Assembly (NCBI GenBank): GCA_902494295.1
Contig: CABUSL010000038.1
Coordinates: forward strand, 1-15,379
Source of the DNA: an uncultured Collinsella sp.
GTDB taxonomy: Bacteria; Actinomycetota; Coriobacteriia; Coriobacteriales; Coriobacteriaceae
Reading direction: 5' to 3'
Length of the DNA stretch: 15,379 bases
The position numbers and the translations under genes are program-made. This document shows, in pieces, positions 1 to 6,061 of this stretch. Below the pieces are notes generated by a model. It searched no databases. It saw only the letters and a program-made list of their open reading frames with translations, and was not told where the DNA came from. The first letter of the stretch is position 1. The number at the start of each line of letters is the position of its first letter.

Positions 1-929
1 CCGAAGCCAACACCGCGCTTTCCCTGGCCTACCAGGGTGACAAGGCAGCTTACGTCTCCGTTGTCCCGGCCAACCGTCTGGGCGAGTGCGCCCTGCGTTC
101 GCTGAAGGTCTACGACGTCGATACCTCGCGCGTCGTGCGCCAGGGCGACCGTCTTGGCTCCTATGTGTTTGAGGTCGGCGCCTCGCAGCGCGGCAACGGC
201 TGCGTCTACGACCGCAAGTTCTCTGCCATCAACATGGCCAAACGCGACGTCTTTGACTGGGACGAGGTCCTCAAGGGCATCGATGTCTTCTATTTCTCTG
301 GCGTGACCCCCGCCGTCTCCGATGAGATGGCCGCCGCCTGCAAGGAGGCACTCGCCGCCTGCCGCGCCAAGGGCATCACCACCGTGTGCGACGTGAACTA
401 TCGCGGCAAGATGTGGTCGCCCGAGAAATCGCAGGCCACCATGAAGGAACTCCTGCCGCTCGTCGACATCTGCATCGCCAACGACGAGGATGCGCCCGCC
501 GGCCTCGGTATGGCCTGCGTCTCCGGTTCCCTTGCCCACGGCATCGAGGAGCGCGACACCTACGTCGAGATGGCCCGCCAGATCTGCGCCGAGTACGGCT
601 GCAAGAAGGTCGCCTCGGTCGTCCGCAACATCTCCTGCGTCGAGCGCTCCATCTGGATGGGCATGCTCTTTGACGCCGAGAGCGGCGAGCACTGGTTCTC
701 CCCCGCTCACGACGTGCACGTGCTCGAGGGCGTTGCCGCCGGCGACGCTTTCAACGCCGGCCTCGTCCATGCCCTCATCAACGACTTTGACCCACAGGAC
801 GCCGTCAACTACGCGATTGCAGCCTCGATCCTCAAGCTCACCATCAAGGGCGATTCCAATCTGGTGACCGCCGACGAGATCGCCGCTGTGGCCAACGCCG
901 CCGACGGTGGCACCCGCGTCGCCCGTTAA
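1..929 (+). CDS. kdgK: 2-keto-3-deoxygluconate kinase, 5' end cut off by the window
   Basis: This is a PfkB-family sugar kinase read in the frame that starts at base 3; the open frame runs off the left edge, so about 30 N-terminal residues are missing. The visible protein begins EANTALSLAY, which fits the stretch after the N-terminal GG motif of this family. Near the C terminus is GVAAGDAFNAG, the PfkB signature 2; its Asp (codon 744-746) would be the catalytic base that activates the sugar hydroxyl. The usual DTxGAGD reads EGVAAGD here, so the first Asp is replaced while the catalytic one remains. KdgK phosphorylates 2-keto-3-deoxygluconate with ATP to KDPG in the cytoplasm. The aldolase that splits KDPG follows 255 bases downstream on the same strand, which supports KdgK over another PfkB kinase. 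The sequence alone does not prove the substrate. Confidence 0.85.
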   Translation, partial: EANTALSLAYQGDKAAYVSVVPANRLGECALRSLKVYDVDTSRVVRQGDRLGSYVFEVGASQRGNGCVYDRKFSAINMAKRDVFDWDEVLKGIDVFYFSGVTPAVSDEMAAACKEALAACRAKGITTVCDVNYRGKMWSPEKSQATMKELLPLVDICIANDEDAPAGLGMACVSGSLAHGIEERDTYVEMARQICAEYGCKKVASVVRNISCVERSIWMGMLFDAESGEHWFSPAHDVHVLEGVAAGDAFNAGLVHALINDFDPQDAVNYAIAASILKLTIKGDSNLVTADEIAAVANAADGGTRVAR

Positions 930-944
930 TTCGTTCCCCATTCC

Positions 945-984
945 GCGGGCCGCAGCTTTCCAATCCCATACCCCTGCGGCCCGC
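945..984 (+). terminator. 11-bp perfect hairpin after kdgK, no T tract
   Basis: GCGGGCCGCAG (945-955) pairs perfectly with CTGCGGCCCGC (974-984) over an 18-base loop, starting 16 bases after the kdgK stop. No run of T follows, so it may not terminate efficiently. It could act as a processing or 3'-end stabilising hairpin between kdgK and eda, or be the first element of the structured eda leader. Confidence 0.5.
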
Positions 985-1000
985 TCCCCGATTCCTCCGG

Positions 1001-1134
1001 CCGGGCAAAACCACCAGTCCCATTCCGGTTTTGTCTGGCATTCCCTACATGACTGGTCGAGCAGCCGGTTTTGGAATTGCTTGTGACCCCAAGCAGTGCC
1101 TCCGATAACCAATCCAAAATCGGCTCCTGACCAG
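1001..1134 (+). promoter_or_regulatory. Structured leader upstream of eda (two further hairpins)
   Basis: Hairpin 2 pairs 1001-1012 with 1027-1038, 12 positions including two G-U pairs. Hairpin 3 has an outer stem CTGGTC/GACCAG (1053-1058 with 1129-1134), a 12-bp inner stem (1064-1075 with 1113-1124, one G-U) and an apical stem TGCTTG/CAAGCA (1078-1083 with 1090-1095). CCGGTTTTG occurs in both hairpins (1025-1033 and 1065-1073), so the 3' strand of hairpin 3 (CAAAATCGG) could pair with the hairpin-2 copy instead. The two folds would then exclude each other. The element ends 50 bases before the eda start. I do not recognise a known riboswitch class. Whether it is a cis-regulator of eda is inference. 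Confidence 0.45.
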
Positions 1135-1184
1135 CACATTTGGCAATCACGCGCCCATGCGCGCCACACATCGAAAGGAACATC

Positions 1185-1826
1185 ATGTTCGATCAGTTCT
1201 ACACCACGCTTGAGTCCCTGGGTATCGTGCCAGTCGTCGTGCTCGACAAGGTCGAGGACGCCGCTCCGCTCGCCCACGCCCTTATGGCAGCCGGCATGAA
1301 GTCCGCCGAGGTCACCTTCCGCACCGCCTGCGCCGCCGAGTGCATCGCCGCTATGGCCGAGGCCGAACCCAAGATGTGCGTTGGCGCCGGCACTGTCCTG
1401 ACCGTCGAGCAGGTTGAGCAGGCCCGCGCAGCCGGTGCCAAGTTCATCGTCTCCCCGGGCTACAACGAGGACGTCGTGAAGCACTGCATCGACATCGACC
1501 TGCCCGTCCTTCCCGGCACCGTGACCCCCTCCGAGGTCACCGCAGCCGAGAACCTGGGCCTCAAGGTCACCAAGTTCTTCCCCGCGTCCCAGTATGGCGG
1601 CCTGAACACCATCAAGGCCCTCGCCGCTCCGTTTGTCGGCCATCGCTTTATGCCCACCGGCGGCGTGAGCACTGCCAACGTCGAGGAGTACCTGAGCTCC
1701 TCCGCCATCATCGCCTGCGGTGGCACCTGGATGGTCAAGCCGGCCCTGTTTGCCGACGGCGACTTCTCCAAGGTCGAGCAGATCGCCCGCGAGGCCATGG
1801 ACGTCGTCAAGAAGGTCCGCGGCTAG
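1185..1826 (+). CDS. eda: 2-keto-3-deoxy-6-phosphogluconate (KDPG) aldolase
   Basis: This 213-residue class I aldolase cleaves KDPG to pyruvate and glyceraldehyde-3-phosphate, the last step of the 2-keto-3-deoxygluconate branch; it is cytoplasmic. Length is normal for the family. The visible active site is AEVTFRT (Glu42, Arg46), GAGTVL (68-72), SPG (90-92) and KVTKFFPAS, in which Lys130 should form the Schiff base; TGG at 158-160 fits the phosphate-binding loop. The start chosen is the ATG at 1185, preceded by GAAAGGAAC at normal distance; an in-frame TTG at 1140 would add 15 unlike residues. It follows kdgK on the same strand and ends in a clear intrinsic terminator. Related KDPGal or KHG aldolases cannot be excluded, but kdgK next door favours KDPG. 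Confidence 0.93.
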   Translation: MFDQFYTTLESLGIVPVVVLDKVEDAAPLAHALMAAGMKSAEVTFRTACAAECIAAMAEAEPKMCVGAGTVLTVEQVEQARAAGAKFIVSPGYNEDVVKHCIDIDLPVLPGTVTPSEVTAAENLGLKVTKFFPASQYGGLNTIKALAAPFVGHRFMPTGGVSTANVEEYLSSSAIIACGGTWMVKPALFADGDFSKVEQIAREAMDVVKKVRG

Positions 1827-1843
1827 GTTTAGCTCTCTATCGT

Positions 1844-1881
1844 GAAAGGGGGTGTGCCCTAGACCTCGCCCCCTTTCTTTT
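1844..1881 (+). terminator. Intrinsic terminator of eda
   Basis: A perfect 9-bp stem, GAAAGGGGG (1844-1852) with CCCCCTTTC (1869-1877), is followed directly by TTTT. It starts 18 bases after the eda stop codon. Confidence 0.85.
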
Positions 1882-1982
1882 AAAGCGGCTCGGAAGCGCG
1901 CCGTTTCCGTCACGGACAAGAACCGAAAACGTCTTGTATGCTGATAGAACGTGACGGAAGCGACACGCCCCCGAGCCGCTTT
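1882..1982. repeat. ~100-bp imperfect palindrome
   Basis: The outer arms AAAGCGGCTCGG (1882-1893) and CCGAGCCGCTTT (1971-1982) are perfect 12-bp inverted repeats. Further in, TTCCGTCAC (1905-1913) pairs with GTGACGGAA (1951-1959), and 11-base stretches between them match at about half of positions. ACAAG/CTTGT can close the loop. It abuts the eda terminator. It could be a worn miniature element, a structured RNA or a cruciform; no reading frame is evident. Confidence 0.55.
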
Positions 1983-1989
1983 GTATAAT
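1960..1989 (+). promoter_or_regulatory. Candidate promoter of the small RNA
   Basis: TATAAT (1984-1989) is an exact -10 box, with GCGACA (1960-1965; four of six match TTGACA) 18 bases upstream. It overlaps the right arm of the 100-bp palindrome. Predicted start is about 1996, pointing at a transcript with no ORF that reaches a hairpin plus T6. Confidence 0.4.
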
Positions 1990-1995
1990 CGGCTG

Positions 1996-2116
1996 GCAGT
2001 CGCGCTCAACTAAGCCACATCGACAAAAACCGAGCCACCAAAACAGCTGCGGCGCCGTCTGAAGGAATGGACCCTTGCTTCCGGTCTTTTCCTCCAAGCG
2101 GCGCCGCAGCTTTTTT
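1996..2116 (+). ncRNA. Candidate ~120-nt small RNA
   Basis: The interval has a promoter-like -10 box upstream, no credible ORF, and ends in a 13-bp perfect hairpin (2045-2057 with 2099-2111) running into six T. The 41-base loop can fold further (AGGAA with TTCCT, GACC with GGTC) and contains TTCCTCC (2089-2095), complementary to Shine-Dalgarno sequences, although it may be partly paired. I do not recognise a known RNA family. The hairpin may instead be only a terminator for the convergent GntR gene, because on the minus strand it is followed by GTTTTGG. Confidence 0.35.
2045..2116. terminator. Hairpin plus T6, possibly bidirectional
   Basis: AGCTGCGGCGCCG (2045-2057) is perfectly complementary to 2099-2111, with T from 2111 to 2116 on the plus strand. 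Read on the minus strand it is followed by a short T run, and it lies about 100 bases beyond the GntR stop codon, so it could end that transcript too. Confidence 0.7.
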
Positions 2117-2136
2117 GTGCCCCGGTAGCGTCTCGC

Positions 2137-2203
2137 ACTTGCGGTGAAATACGGACTGTTTACGCCATCGGAGCCGCAAAACAATTCCTATTTCACTGCA
2201 ACT
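2137..2203. repeat. Dispersed palindromic repeat, copy A
   Basis: The left arm 2137-2161 (begins ACTTGCGGTGAAATACGG) and right arm 2179-2203 match as inverted repeats at 20 of 25 positions around a 17-base loop. The left arm is identical, in reverse complement, to the right arm of copy C (14659-14683). Copy B lies at 2984-3052. Copies A and B bracket the GntR gene. Confidence 0.75.
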
Positions 2204-2219
2204 AATGAGGGGGGGCGAG

Positions 2220-2912
2220 TTAGATGGCCGTATCTTTGGACAGCTCAAAATGGTCGGGATGCAAGGCGATAACCGGGCCCTGCTCCTCGGGCATCAGGTG
2301 CAAGTGCGTCTCTGCCAGATAGCTCGCCGCGTCGGTATCGCCCCTCTTAATGGCCTCGAGAATCCGGCGATGCTGCCGACGAATCGGCTCCCAGTCCAGA
2401 TCCTGCGACACCATACGCAACCAGTTGTATCGCTCAAAATGCGTGTTGATGCTCTTCATCCAATCCCACAACATGTGACGACCGGCAATCTCAAAACATG
2501 TCTCATGGAACAGGTTGTCCAGATCGAAAAAGCGACGCGTTTCGCTATGGTCGAGCGACTCGGACTCGGCAAGAATCTGCTCGAGCCGATGCTTTTGCTC
2601 GGGCGTGGCGGCAGAACAGCATTTAATGAGTACGCTTCTCTCGAGTTTCTCGCGCAAGAAACAGGCGTTCTCGGCACGCTCCATGCTGATTTTTGAGACA
2701 TAGGTACCGCTTTTGGGACGCGTTTCCACCAGCTCCTGCTCGCGCAGACGCACAAAGGACTCGCGAATGGGTGTGCGCCCGATTCCCGTCTCTTTTTCCA
2801 GACCAATCGCCGAAAGGCGCGTGCCGGGCTTGAGCTCGGCATAGATGATCTTGGACCGCAATGCGTTGTACGCCTGGTCTTGCAGGCTCTGATAATGCTG
2901 GTGTTGTTCCAT
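2220..2912 (-). CDS. GntR-family transcriptional regulator, FCD (FadR) subfamily
   Basis: This 230-residue cytoplasmic regulator has an N-terminal winged helix (about 8-73; recognition helix around GIGRTPIRESF, 43-53) and a C-terminal FCD domain (about 82-206). The FCD metal ligands are visible as DLDNLFH (Asp132, His136), His181 in RQHRRI and His203 in ETHLHL, so it probably senses an organic or sugar acid near a bound metal. The start is the ATG at 2910-2912, preceded by GAGGG on the minus strand. A longer open frame reaches 3026, but its extra residues run through a 25-bp palindrome and do not look like protein. The gene is convergent with eda and flanked by two palindromic repeats. Control of the neighbouring sugar-acid genes is a context-based inference. 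Confidence 0.85.
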   Translation of the reverse strand: MEQHQHYQSLQDQAYNALRSKIIYAELKPGTRLSAIGLEKETGIGRTPIRESFVRLREQELVETRPKSGTYVSKISMERAENACFLREKLERSVLIKCCSAATPEQKHRLEQILAESESLDHSETRRFFDLDNLFHETCFEIAGRHMLWDWMKSINTHFERYNWLRMVSQDLDWEPIRRQHRRILEAIKRGDTDAASYLAETHLHLMPEEQGPVIALHPDHFELSKDTAI

Positions 2913-2983
2913 AAAGCCCTCGGATGAAGCCTCGGTTAATCGAATACCACCATGCAATACTATCGCATCCCCCGCCCCCTCAT

Positions 2984-3052
2984 AAGTTGCGGTGGAATAG
3001 TTCCTGTTCAAAGCCTTCAGCAGCAAAAACAGGAACTATTCCACCGCAACTT
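2984..3052. repeat. Dispersed palindromic repeat, copy B (perfect 25-bp arms)
   Basis: Bases 2984-3008 are the exact reverse complement of 3028-3052, with a 19-base spacer. The arm core GTTGCGGTGGAATA matches copies A and C. It sits 72 bases upstream of the GntR start. TCTTTTTGGG follows at 3060, so it could also terminate plus-strand transcription. Confidence 0.8.
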
Positions 3053-3122
3053 CCAACAGTCTTTTTGGGACGGAGCTCTTTTAGCTACCCTGAGCCGCAG
3101 GTCGGCCCCTTGCCACAAAAGG

Positions 3123-3261
3123 GGGCCATCTACTACGTTAACGCGGAGAGCCCAGACCATGCTGAAAAGTGCGAAAACAAAACCGCTGGTAAAGAGCTTA
3201 TCGATTTTCAAAATAGCCGGCTATGGTTGACCTCTGCGGCTTAAACGTAGTAGATAGGCCC
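3123..3261. repeat. 139-bp element with ~20-bp inverted ends
   Basis: GGGCCATCTACTACGTTAA (3123-3141) matches the reverse complement of 3241-3261 except for two one-base gaps. The 99 bases between have no convincing ORF and contain the palindrome ATAGCCGGCTAT (3212-3223). Its arms differ from the A/B/C repeat family. The rest of the gene-free stretch (3053-3122 and 3262-3390) shows a small GGCCCCTT/AAGGGGGCC hairpin and nothing else I can support. Confidence 0.55.
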
Positions 3262-3393
3262 TATTCGTGGCACAGCACTACTCCATCCCAAATTGGCACC
3301 CCGAGCCCTCGTGAGTTGCCAACAAGCTGTTCGCCCAGCGCTTTGTGCGCGCGGCATTCGGGAAATAGCACCACCGTAAGAACCCGCAAACAG

Positions 3394-3462
3394 CGCTATA
3401 CGTTGCTATATCTCACTATACTTTGCTATATCTTGCTATACTTTGCTATATCTTGCTATATC
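3394..3462 (+). repeat. Ladder of seven 10-bp units, each containing TATA
   Basis: TATA begins at 3397, 3407, 3417, 3427, 3437, 3447 and 3457, an exact 10-base period. Five units read TTGCTATA; one is TCACTATA and the first is GCGCTATA. Each TGCTATA(C/T) resembles an extended -10 promoter box; the best is TGCTATACT at 3434-3442. The ladder ends 7 bases before the ATPase ribosome binding site. One repeat per helical turn puts all sites on one face of the DNA, which suits cooperative binding by a protein or stacked promoter elements. Confidence 0.8.
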
Positions 3463-3481
3463 TTGAGCAAAGGTGGCTCAC

Positions 3482-4573
3482 ATGCAAACAAACCCTTTTA
3501 AGCCCACAGCAGGTAAAACACCTCCCACGATTATCGGCCGCGAAGATGTGCTCGAAGAATTCAATGAGGGCCTCACCAACGGGCCTGGTGCCCCGGGGCG
3601 CCTAATGCGCATAGCCGGCGTCCGTGGAACGGGCAAGACGGTCCTCCTTGACGAGTGCTCACGTTTGGCGCAAAGCCGTGGCTGGACGGTCATAAAAGAG
3701 GTCGCAACCGAGGGACTTTGCCAGCGCATTCTCGAACAGCTGCAGCCCAAATTCCAGGCCAAACACGCCAGATTTGAGCCCACCGTAGCTGGCATATCCA
3801 TCGGCAGCATAGATATTGAGCGAATCGGCCCATCGCTACGCGACGCCATGAGACAGACAATAACCAAGAATGGAAATGGCCTGCTCATCACTCTCGACGA
3901 GGTTCAAGACGCAGAGCTCGATGAGGTCCGAACGCTCTCCATTGCGATTCAGCAGGTTATCGGCGAAGACCTTGATATCGCCTTTGTTTTTGCTGGGCTG
4001 CCTTCGATGATTGAAAGCATCATCAACGGAAAGACACTTACGTTTTTGCGCCGTGCCCTCCCCTTTGATCTGAAGGCTGTGGCAGTAACCGAAGTGTCGT
4101 ACTCCCTCGAGGAAACCATTGAAGCGTCTGGCATGGAGTTGCAGCCAGGTATTGCCGGCCAACTTGCCGAGGCAACGCAAGGCTATCCTTTCATGATCCA
4201 ACTCGTTGGATACTACGCATGGCAGTTGGCAAGACGCGCACATACAGCGATTATTGGAGAAGAAGAAGCCGAGCGCGGCATTGCAACGGCACGCGAACGC
4301 TTCTGCGCCATGGTGATTGAGCCCGCGCTGCAGCGCATTCCGCCCACGTGCATCGCTTATCTGCTGAGCATGGCGTCTTTGGGGCAGACAAGCTCGACCA
4401 GCATGGTTGCCGACGCCCTAAACAAAACGCCTCAACAGGTGAGCTCCGTCCGCAGCCGCCTGTTAAGAGAATCGATTATCGAGGCTCCTTCGTACGGCAA
4501 GGTCTCATTTGCCATCCCCAACATGCGCGACTACCTCTACGAGCACAAAGCCGAACTGGAAGTTGAACTGTAG
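3482..4573 (+). CDS. Orc1/Cdc6-like AAA ATPase with C-terminal winged helix
   Basis: This 363-residue protein has Walker A GVRGTGKT (46-53), Walker B LLITLDEVQD (134-143), a probable sensor 1 segment IAFVFAGLPS (166-175) and FLRRA (188-192) at the place where arginine-finger motifs sit in this class. The C-terminal third (about 285-355) reads like a winged helix (TPQQVSSVRSRLLRESII), giving the AAA plus DNA-binding layout of archaeal Orc1/Cdc6 and related bacterial ATPases. No signal peptide or membrane segment is seen. The ATG at 3482 is preceded by AAAGGTGG at 5 bases; an in-frame GTG at 3473 lies inside that site. It stands alone with its own terminator in a mobile-element region. The cellular role of these single-gene bacterial ATPases is not known to me, and no partner gene is adjacent. 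Confidence 0.8.
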   Translation: MQTNPFKPTAGKTPPTIIGREDVLEEFNEGLTNGPGAPGRLMRIAGVRGTGKTVLLDECSRLAQSRGWTVIKEVATEGLCQRILEQLQPKFQAKHARFEPTVAGISIGSIDIERIGPSLRDAMRQTITKNGNGLLITLDEVQDAELDEVRTLSIAIQQVIGEDLDIAFVFAGLPSMIESIINGKTLTFLRRALPFDLKAVAVTEVSYSLEETIEASGMELQPGIAGQLAEATQGYPFMIQLVGYYAWQLARRAHTAIIGEEEAERGIATARERFCAMVIEPALQRIPPTCIAYLLSMASLGQTSSTSMVADALNKTPQQVSSVRSRLLRESIIEAPSYGKVSFAIPNMRDYLYEHKAELEVEL

Positions 4574-4592
4574 AAACGGCAACTGCCCTGCA

Positions 4593-4650
4593 AGACGAAA
4601 ACCGTTTTCGTACGGATTTAAAGCAGACGTAAACGGTTTTCGTCTGTTTT
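4593..4650 (+). terminator. Terminator of the AAA ATPase gene
   Basis: AGACGAAAACCGTTT (4593-4607) pairs perfectly over 15 bp with 4631-4645, followed by GTTTT, 19 bases after the stop codon. The interval to 4806 holds no gene I can support; it has three loose copies of TTCGT(A/C)(C/T)GG at about 4607, 4679 and 4712. Confidence 0.8.
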
Positions 4651-4858
4651 ACGTTCGGAAATAAGACGCAAATTGCACTTTCGTATGGTTTTACGCCAAA
4701 CACAACACGCTTTCGTCCGGCTATGCGTCCCCAATCCAGACGAAAAAGGCCCCGAGCTCGTATTGAACTGCATCCCAATTCTTGGACGGGCGCCGATGCC
4801 CTGATCTGGAGTGGGTATGATGAATTGGACACCTAGTTAAGAGCGAAAGGTGTTCAAG

Positions 4859-5158
4859 ATGACCCAAAGAAGAAAGCGATACGACAGGCAGTTCAAGGTC
4901 TCGGCGGCAAAGGTGGTCCTGTCCGGGGAAATGACGGTCAAAGGCCTATCGGAGGAACTCGGCATAAAGGATTCGACGCTGAGAAGATGGGCCCGCGAAT
5001 ACGAGGAGATGGGAGACGGCGCGTTCCCCGGAAACGGCTCCCCGAAGATCAACAAGGACTACGAGATCGTGAAGCTCAAGAAGAAGGTCGAGGAGCTCGA
5101 GCGCGAGAACGAGATACTAAAAAATTTCCGGGCCTTCTTGAGTCAAGACCATGCGTGA
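4859..5158 (+). CDS. IS3-family transposase OrfA (DNA-binding subunit)
   Basis: This 99-residue protein has a helix-turn-helix of the transposase_8 type (MTVKGLSEELGIKDSTLRRW, about 25-44) that binds the element ends, then a leucine-zipper coiled coil (about 68-90). The ATG at 4859 follows GAAAGG at suitable distance; a GTG at 4850 is the alternative. Its stop TGA (5156-5158) overlaps the possible orfB start GTG. Alone, OrfA usually limits transposition; fused to OrfB by frameshifting it forms the transposase. Confidence 0.9.
   Translation: MTQRRKRYDRQFKVSAAKVVLSGEMTVKGLSEELGIKDSTLRRWAREYEEMGDGAFPGNGSPKINKDYEIVKLKKKVEELERENEILKNFRAFLSQDHA
5119..5128 (+). promoter_or_regulatory. Programmed -1 frameshift site
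   Basis: AAAAAATTTC contains two overlapping slippery heptamers in the orfA frame, A AAA AAT (5119-5125) and A AAT TTC (5122-5128). Slipping back one base moves the ribosome into the orfB frame, which is open there. This is how IS3 elements make the OrfAB fusion. Confidence 0.75.
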
Positions 5159-6021
5159 GGTTCGAGTTCCTCAAAGAGCATAGGGGCGAGATCGGCCCCA
5201 TCAAGAAGGCATGCGGGCTGATGAAAGTCTCGAAATCCGGTTTCTACGAGTATCTCGGCCGGAAGAAGTCCGACGCCCAGATAGAGCGGGAGGCGATCGA
5301 AGGTTTCGTCGTCGAGGCCTTCGAGCGGCACAAGGGCCGTTACGGCTACCGGCGCATCAACCGCGAACTGCGAAAAAGCGGCATCGTCGTGAGCGAGAAG
5401 CGCGTGCTCCGCATCATGCAGAAGCTCGGACTTGCCGGAAAGGGCGCGACCCGAAAACACCGCATCCAGAAGAAGGTCGAGCCGGGAGACCCTCGGTTGA
5501 ACCTGGTAGAGCGCGCTTTCACCGTGGGCGAGCGCAACAGGCTTTGGGTGGGCGACATCACCTACATACCCACAAGAGAAGGGTGGCTCTATCTCGCAGC
5601 CGTGATAGACGCCTTCTCCCGCAAGGTCGTGGGCTGGTCAATGTCCGAGCGCATCACCGAGAAGGTCGCGATCGACGCGATGGAGCAGGCGGTCGGCAGG
5701 GAGGGTCCGCCAGATGACGGCAGCCTCGTCTTCCATGACGATCAGGGCGCGCAGTACACCTCCCGTTCCTTCCAGCGGTGTCTGGACTCGCATGGCATAG
5801 TCCAGTCGGTATCAAGGCCCGGCACGCCACTGGACAACGCGGTGGCCGAGTCGTTCTTCAAGACGCTGAAAAGGGAATTGGTGAAAGAGAGGAGCTATGG
5901 GACGAGGGACGAGGCCAAGCAGGACATCTTCAAGTACATAGAGCTCTATTACAATAGGGTGCGCATGCATTCCACCCTGGACTACATGTCTCCAGTGGAA
6001 TACGAGCGGCAATACGCTTGA
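5155..6021 (+). CDS. IS3-family transposase OrfB (DDE integrase domain)
   Basis: From the GTG at 5155 the protein has 288 residues: an HTH_21 segment (about 42-96; GRYGYRRINREL) and an rve DDE catalytic core (about 122-285). Catalytic residues are Asp134 (WVGDITYI), Asp196 (FHDDQGAQYTS) and Glu232 (DNAVAESFF), with 35 residues between the last two, as in IS3 family members. The frame is open upstream to 4987 only because of overlap with orfA; the real product is probably the OrfAB fusion made at the slippery site. The GTG inside GTGA at the orfA stop could also give OrfB alone by coupling. Confidence 0.93.
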   Translation: MRFEFLKEHRGEIGPIKKACGLMKVSKSGFYEYLGRKKSDAQIEREAIEGFVVEAFERHKGRYGYRRINRELRKSGIVVSEKRVLRIMQKLGLAGKGATRKHRIQKKVEPGDPRLNLVERAFTVGERNRLWVGDITYIPTREGWLYLAAVIDAFSRKVVGWSMSERITEKVAIDAMEQAVGREGPPDDGSLVFHDDQGAQYTSRSFQRCLDSHGIVQSVSRPGTPLDNAVAESFFKTLKRELVKERSYGTRDEAKQDIFKYIELYYNRVRMHSTLDYMSPVEYERQYA

Positions 6022-6061
6022 GGATCCTTAAAAGAAAGTCCAGTTTATCCTTCCCACTCCA

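Larger units (their letters stand above)
4807..6061 (+). mobile_element. Complete IS3-family insertion sequence, 1255 bp
   Basis: Terminal inverted repeats start with TGGAGTGGG: left end 4807-4830, right end 6038-6061, 20 of 24 positions identical, with TTAAG shared further in. The target duplication is ATC (4804-4806 and 6062-6064). Inside are two overlapping frames, orfA with a helix-turn-helix and leucine zipper and orfB with an intact DDE core, linked by a slippery A-rich site, the standard IS3 arrangement. The ends, both frames and the catalytic residues are all intact, so the copy looks recent and potentially active. Confidence 0.93.

Noticed and set aside
2913..3026. Longer N terminus for the GntR regulator
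   Set aside because: The added 38 residues include translation of palindromic repeat copy B and precede the natural start of the winged helix; the ATG at 2910-2912 is better placed.
3394..3460. CRISPR array
   Set aside because: The units are contiguous 10-mers with no spacers and no cas genes are present.
4476..4832. Continuation of the interrupted gene on the left side of the IS
   Set aside because: Removing the IS leaves the frame open, but it runs through the ATPase terminator and antisense to the ATPase gene, and its residues do not look protein-like. I limited the fragment to the right side of the IS.
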